DNA of 64,000 nt, taken from NCBI RefSeq assembly GCF_020531905.1, contig NZ_JAJAWG010000005.1:62001-126000 (forward strand), given 5' to 3'. The position numbers were made by a program, and so were the translations under genes. Numbering within the stretch: the first letter of the stretch is position 1; each line of letters opens with the position of its first letter. A model generated the notes under the pieces. The model searched no databases. It was not told the DNA's origin and worked only from the letters and a program-made list of their open reading frames with translations. This document shows positions 63,079 through 64,000 of this stretch, piece after piece. Source of the DNA: Deefgea salmonis (lineage in GTDB: Bacteria; Pseudomonadota; Gammaproteobacteria; Burkholderiales; Chitinibacteraceae).

Positions 63079-64000
63079 AAATCGCCATTTTCTTACGTGA
63101 TTTGGGTTTGGGTGGCGTTGAGCGCTGTGCGGTCTTGGTCGGTGAAGCGTTAGCAGCACGCGGTTTCACGGTGACGCTGGTGCTGCTGGGTGGCAATCGC
63201 AATTTATGGACGTCGCGCATTCAGCGGGTGCAAGTCGTTGATCTGGCTAGTGTGTGGCAGCCACTCAAACCATGGACCTGGCTGGCCGGTTGGCGCGCCG
63301 CGCGCCGCGTGGCGCGTGAGCACGATGTGGTGATTGCCGGGACATTTTTACTGCCGCTGTATATGACCTATGCAGCAACGCTGGGTTTAAATAAACGGGT
63401 GATGGCTTGGGTGCATGGGCCGTTTTTTGAGCTTGATCAGTTTGCCAAAATGAACCCCGTGCATCGCGGTGCATGCCAATTTGTGTATCGGCAGCTGGAC
63501 GAATTGGTCTTTGTTTCCAATCACGCCAAAGATTCAATGGCGCGCTGGTTGGGTTGTACAGCGAAACCAAGTTGGCAAGTATTGCCCAATTTTGTCGATG
63601 CCGCGCAAGCACTACCTAGCGCCGTGCCACGCGCTGACCCTGCGCCATTGCGCTTGGTGTTTATTGGCCGGATCGCGACCGAAAAGCAGCCGCACCTGTG
63701 GCTGGATACGCTGGCGGCGCTCAATGCCAAAAACGTCGCCGCGCATCTAACGGTTGTTGGCGATGGCCCGCTGCAGACTTGGCTACTCGCCGTCGCTGCC
63801 GAGCGGCGTTTGAGTGGGCAAATTACCTTGGTTGGACGGCAAGACCATGTCAGCGATTATCTGGCGAACGCCGATGTGTTATTGCTCACGTCGGGCTTTG
63901 AAGGCTGCCCCTTGGTGGTGTTGGAGGCCATGCCGATGGGCGTGTTGTTGGCGAGCACCAATGCCGGTGGGGTGTATGAGCTGTTTGCCGAACGGCGTGA
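63075..64000 (+). CDS. Family 4 glycosyltransferase, C-terminus cut by window edge
   Basis: The frame from ATG 63075 (ATGA overlap with the previous gene) is open to the right edge, 308 codons. It starts MKIAIFLRDLGLGGVERCAV, the GT-B N-terminal glycine loop, and has LRLVFIGRIATEKQP, LTVVGDGPLQTWL and the donor-binding SGFEGCPLVVLEAMPMG. A retaining GT4 enzyme of glycan synthesis; sugar specificity is unknown. It continues the cluster begun by the flippase. Confidence 0.9.
   Translation, partial: MKIAIFLRDLGLGGVERCAVLVGEALAARGFTVTLVLLGGNRNLWTSRIQRVQVVDLASVWQPLKPWTWLAGWRAARRVAREHDVVIAGTFLLPLYMTYAATLGLNKRVMAWVHGPFFELDQFAKMNPVHRGACQFVYRQLDELVFVSNHAKDSMARWLGCTAKPSWQVLPNFVDAAQALPSAVPRADPAPLRLVFIGRIATEKQPHLWLDTLAALNAKNVAAHLTVVGDGPLQTWLLAVAAERRLSGQITLVGRQDHVSDYLANADVLLLTSGFEGCPLVVLEAMPMGVLLASTNAGGVYELFAERR

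Overview
The window looks like a chromosomal stretch of a betaproteobacterium, most likely order Neisseriales (Chitinibacter/Deefgea/Chromobacterium-like). This placement rests on the protein sequences and on gene orders such as mlaFEDCB-mlaA-ABC-bolA-murA-hisG, hisHA(x)FIE-hinT-tatABC and tolQRAB. No lineage marker such as 16S rRNA is present. No tRNA, rRNA, CRISPR array, prophage or full insertion sequence was seen. Coordinates use the start codons I judged most likely; several are GTG or TTG.

Layout. 1-9.4 kb: a zinc-type CDF exporter cut by the left edge, a ferric-reductase-like flavocytochrome, a CorA transporter, a divergent TetR/MATE pair, aroG, dksA with a Fur/Zur-like regulator, and a cytochrome c. 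9.4-18.4 kb: a TonB-like protein, ruvC, LysE exporter, two membrane proteins, ruvA, ruvB and tolQRAB (no pal or ybgC alongside). 18.4-24.7 kb: molybdenum cofactor genes moaA, mobB, moeA, moaD, moaE and a MobA-MoaC fusion, interrupted by about 1 kb of stacked repeats. 24.7-28.2 kb: SirB-like protein, RsuA-family pseudouridine synthase, TlyA, and a PIG-V-like membrane mannosyltransferase. 28.4-41.2 kb: a long minus-strand histidine/Tat block (hisG, K+ channel, UPF0114, hisD, hisB, hisH, hisA, hypothetical, hisF, hisI, hisE, hinT, tatA, tatB, tatC, PglL-like ligase), with a TPR gene on the plus strand between hisB and hisD; hisC is absent. 41.2-48.95 kb: murA, bolA, a YadG/YadH-type ABC exporter and the complete Mla phospholipid-transport set. 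49.3-58.9 kb: eight overlapping MSHA-type pilus assembly genes in permuted order, with no pilin genes in view. 59-64 kb: a chemoreceptor, then a Wzx flippase and two glycosyltransferases, the second cut by the right edge.

The genes are mostly housekeeping and packed into translationally coupled operons (many ATGA and TAATG overlaps). The unusual content is between and across them. The strongest unexplained signal is a 47-bp dyad, GGTAT-N37-ATACC. I count it 11 times exactly and 6 more times with one or two end bases changed, against about 0.06 exact copies expected by chance. It lies both in intergenic DNA (often abutting stop codons) and inside conserved coding sequence, with half-sites 42 bp (about four helical turns) apart. 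Other non-coding structure includes a three-copy hairpin element whose 13-14-bp stem differs between copies yet stays paired (one copy bounded by about 67-bp inverted repeats), a TA-flanked 266-bp MITE-like element, two arrays of exactly eight GGGATTY heptamers on opposite strands, a four-locus CGCAGAGGC-type inverted repeat, and three tandem intrinsic terminators after the PglL-like gene.
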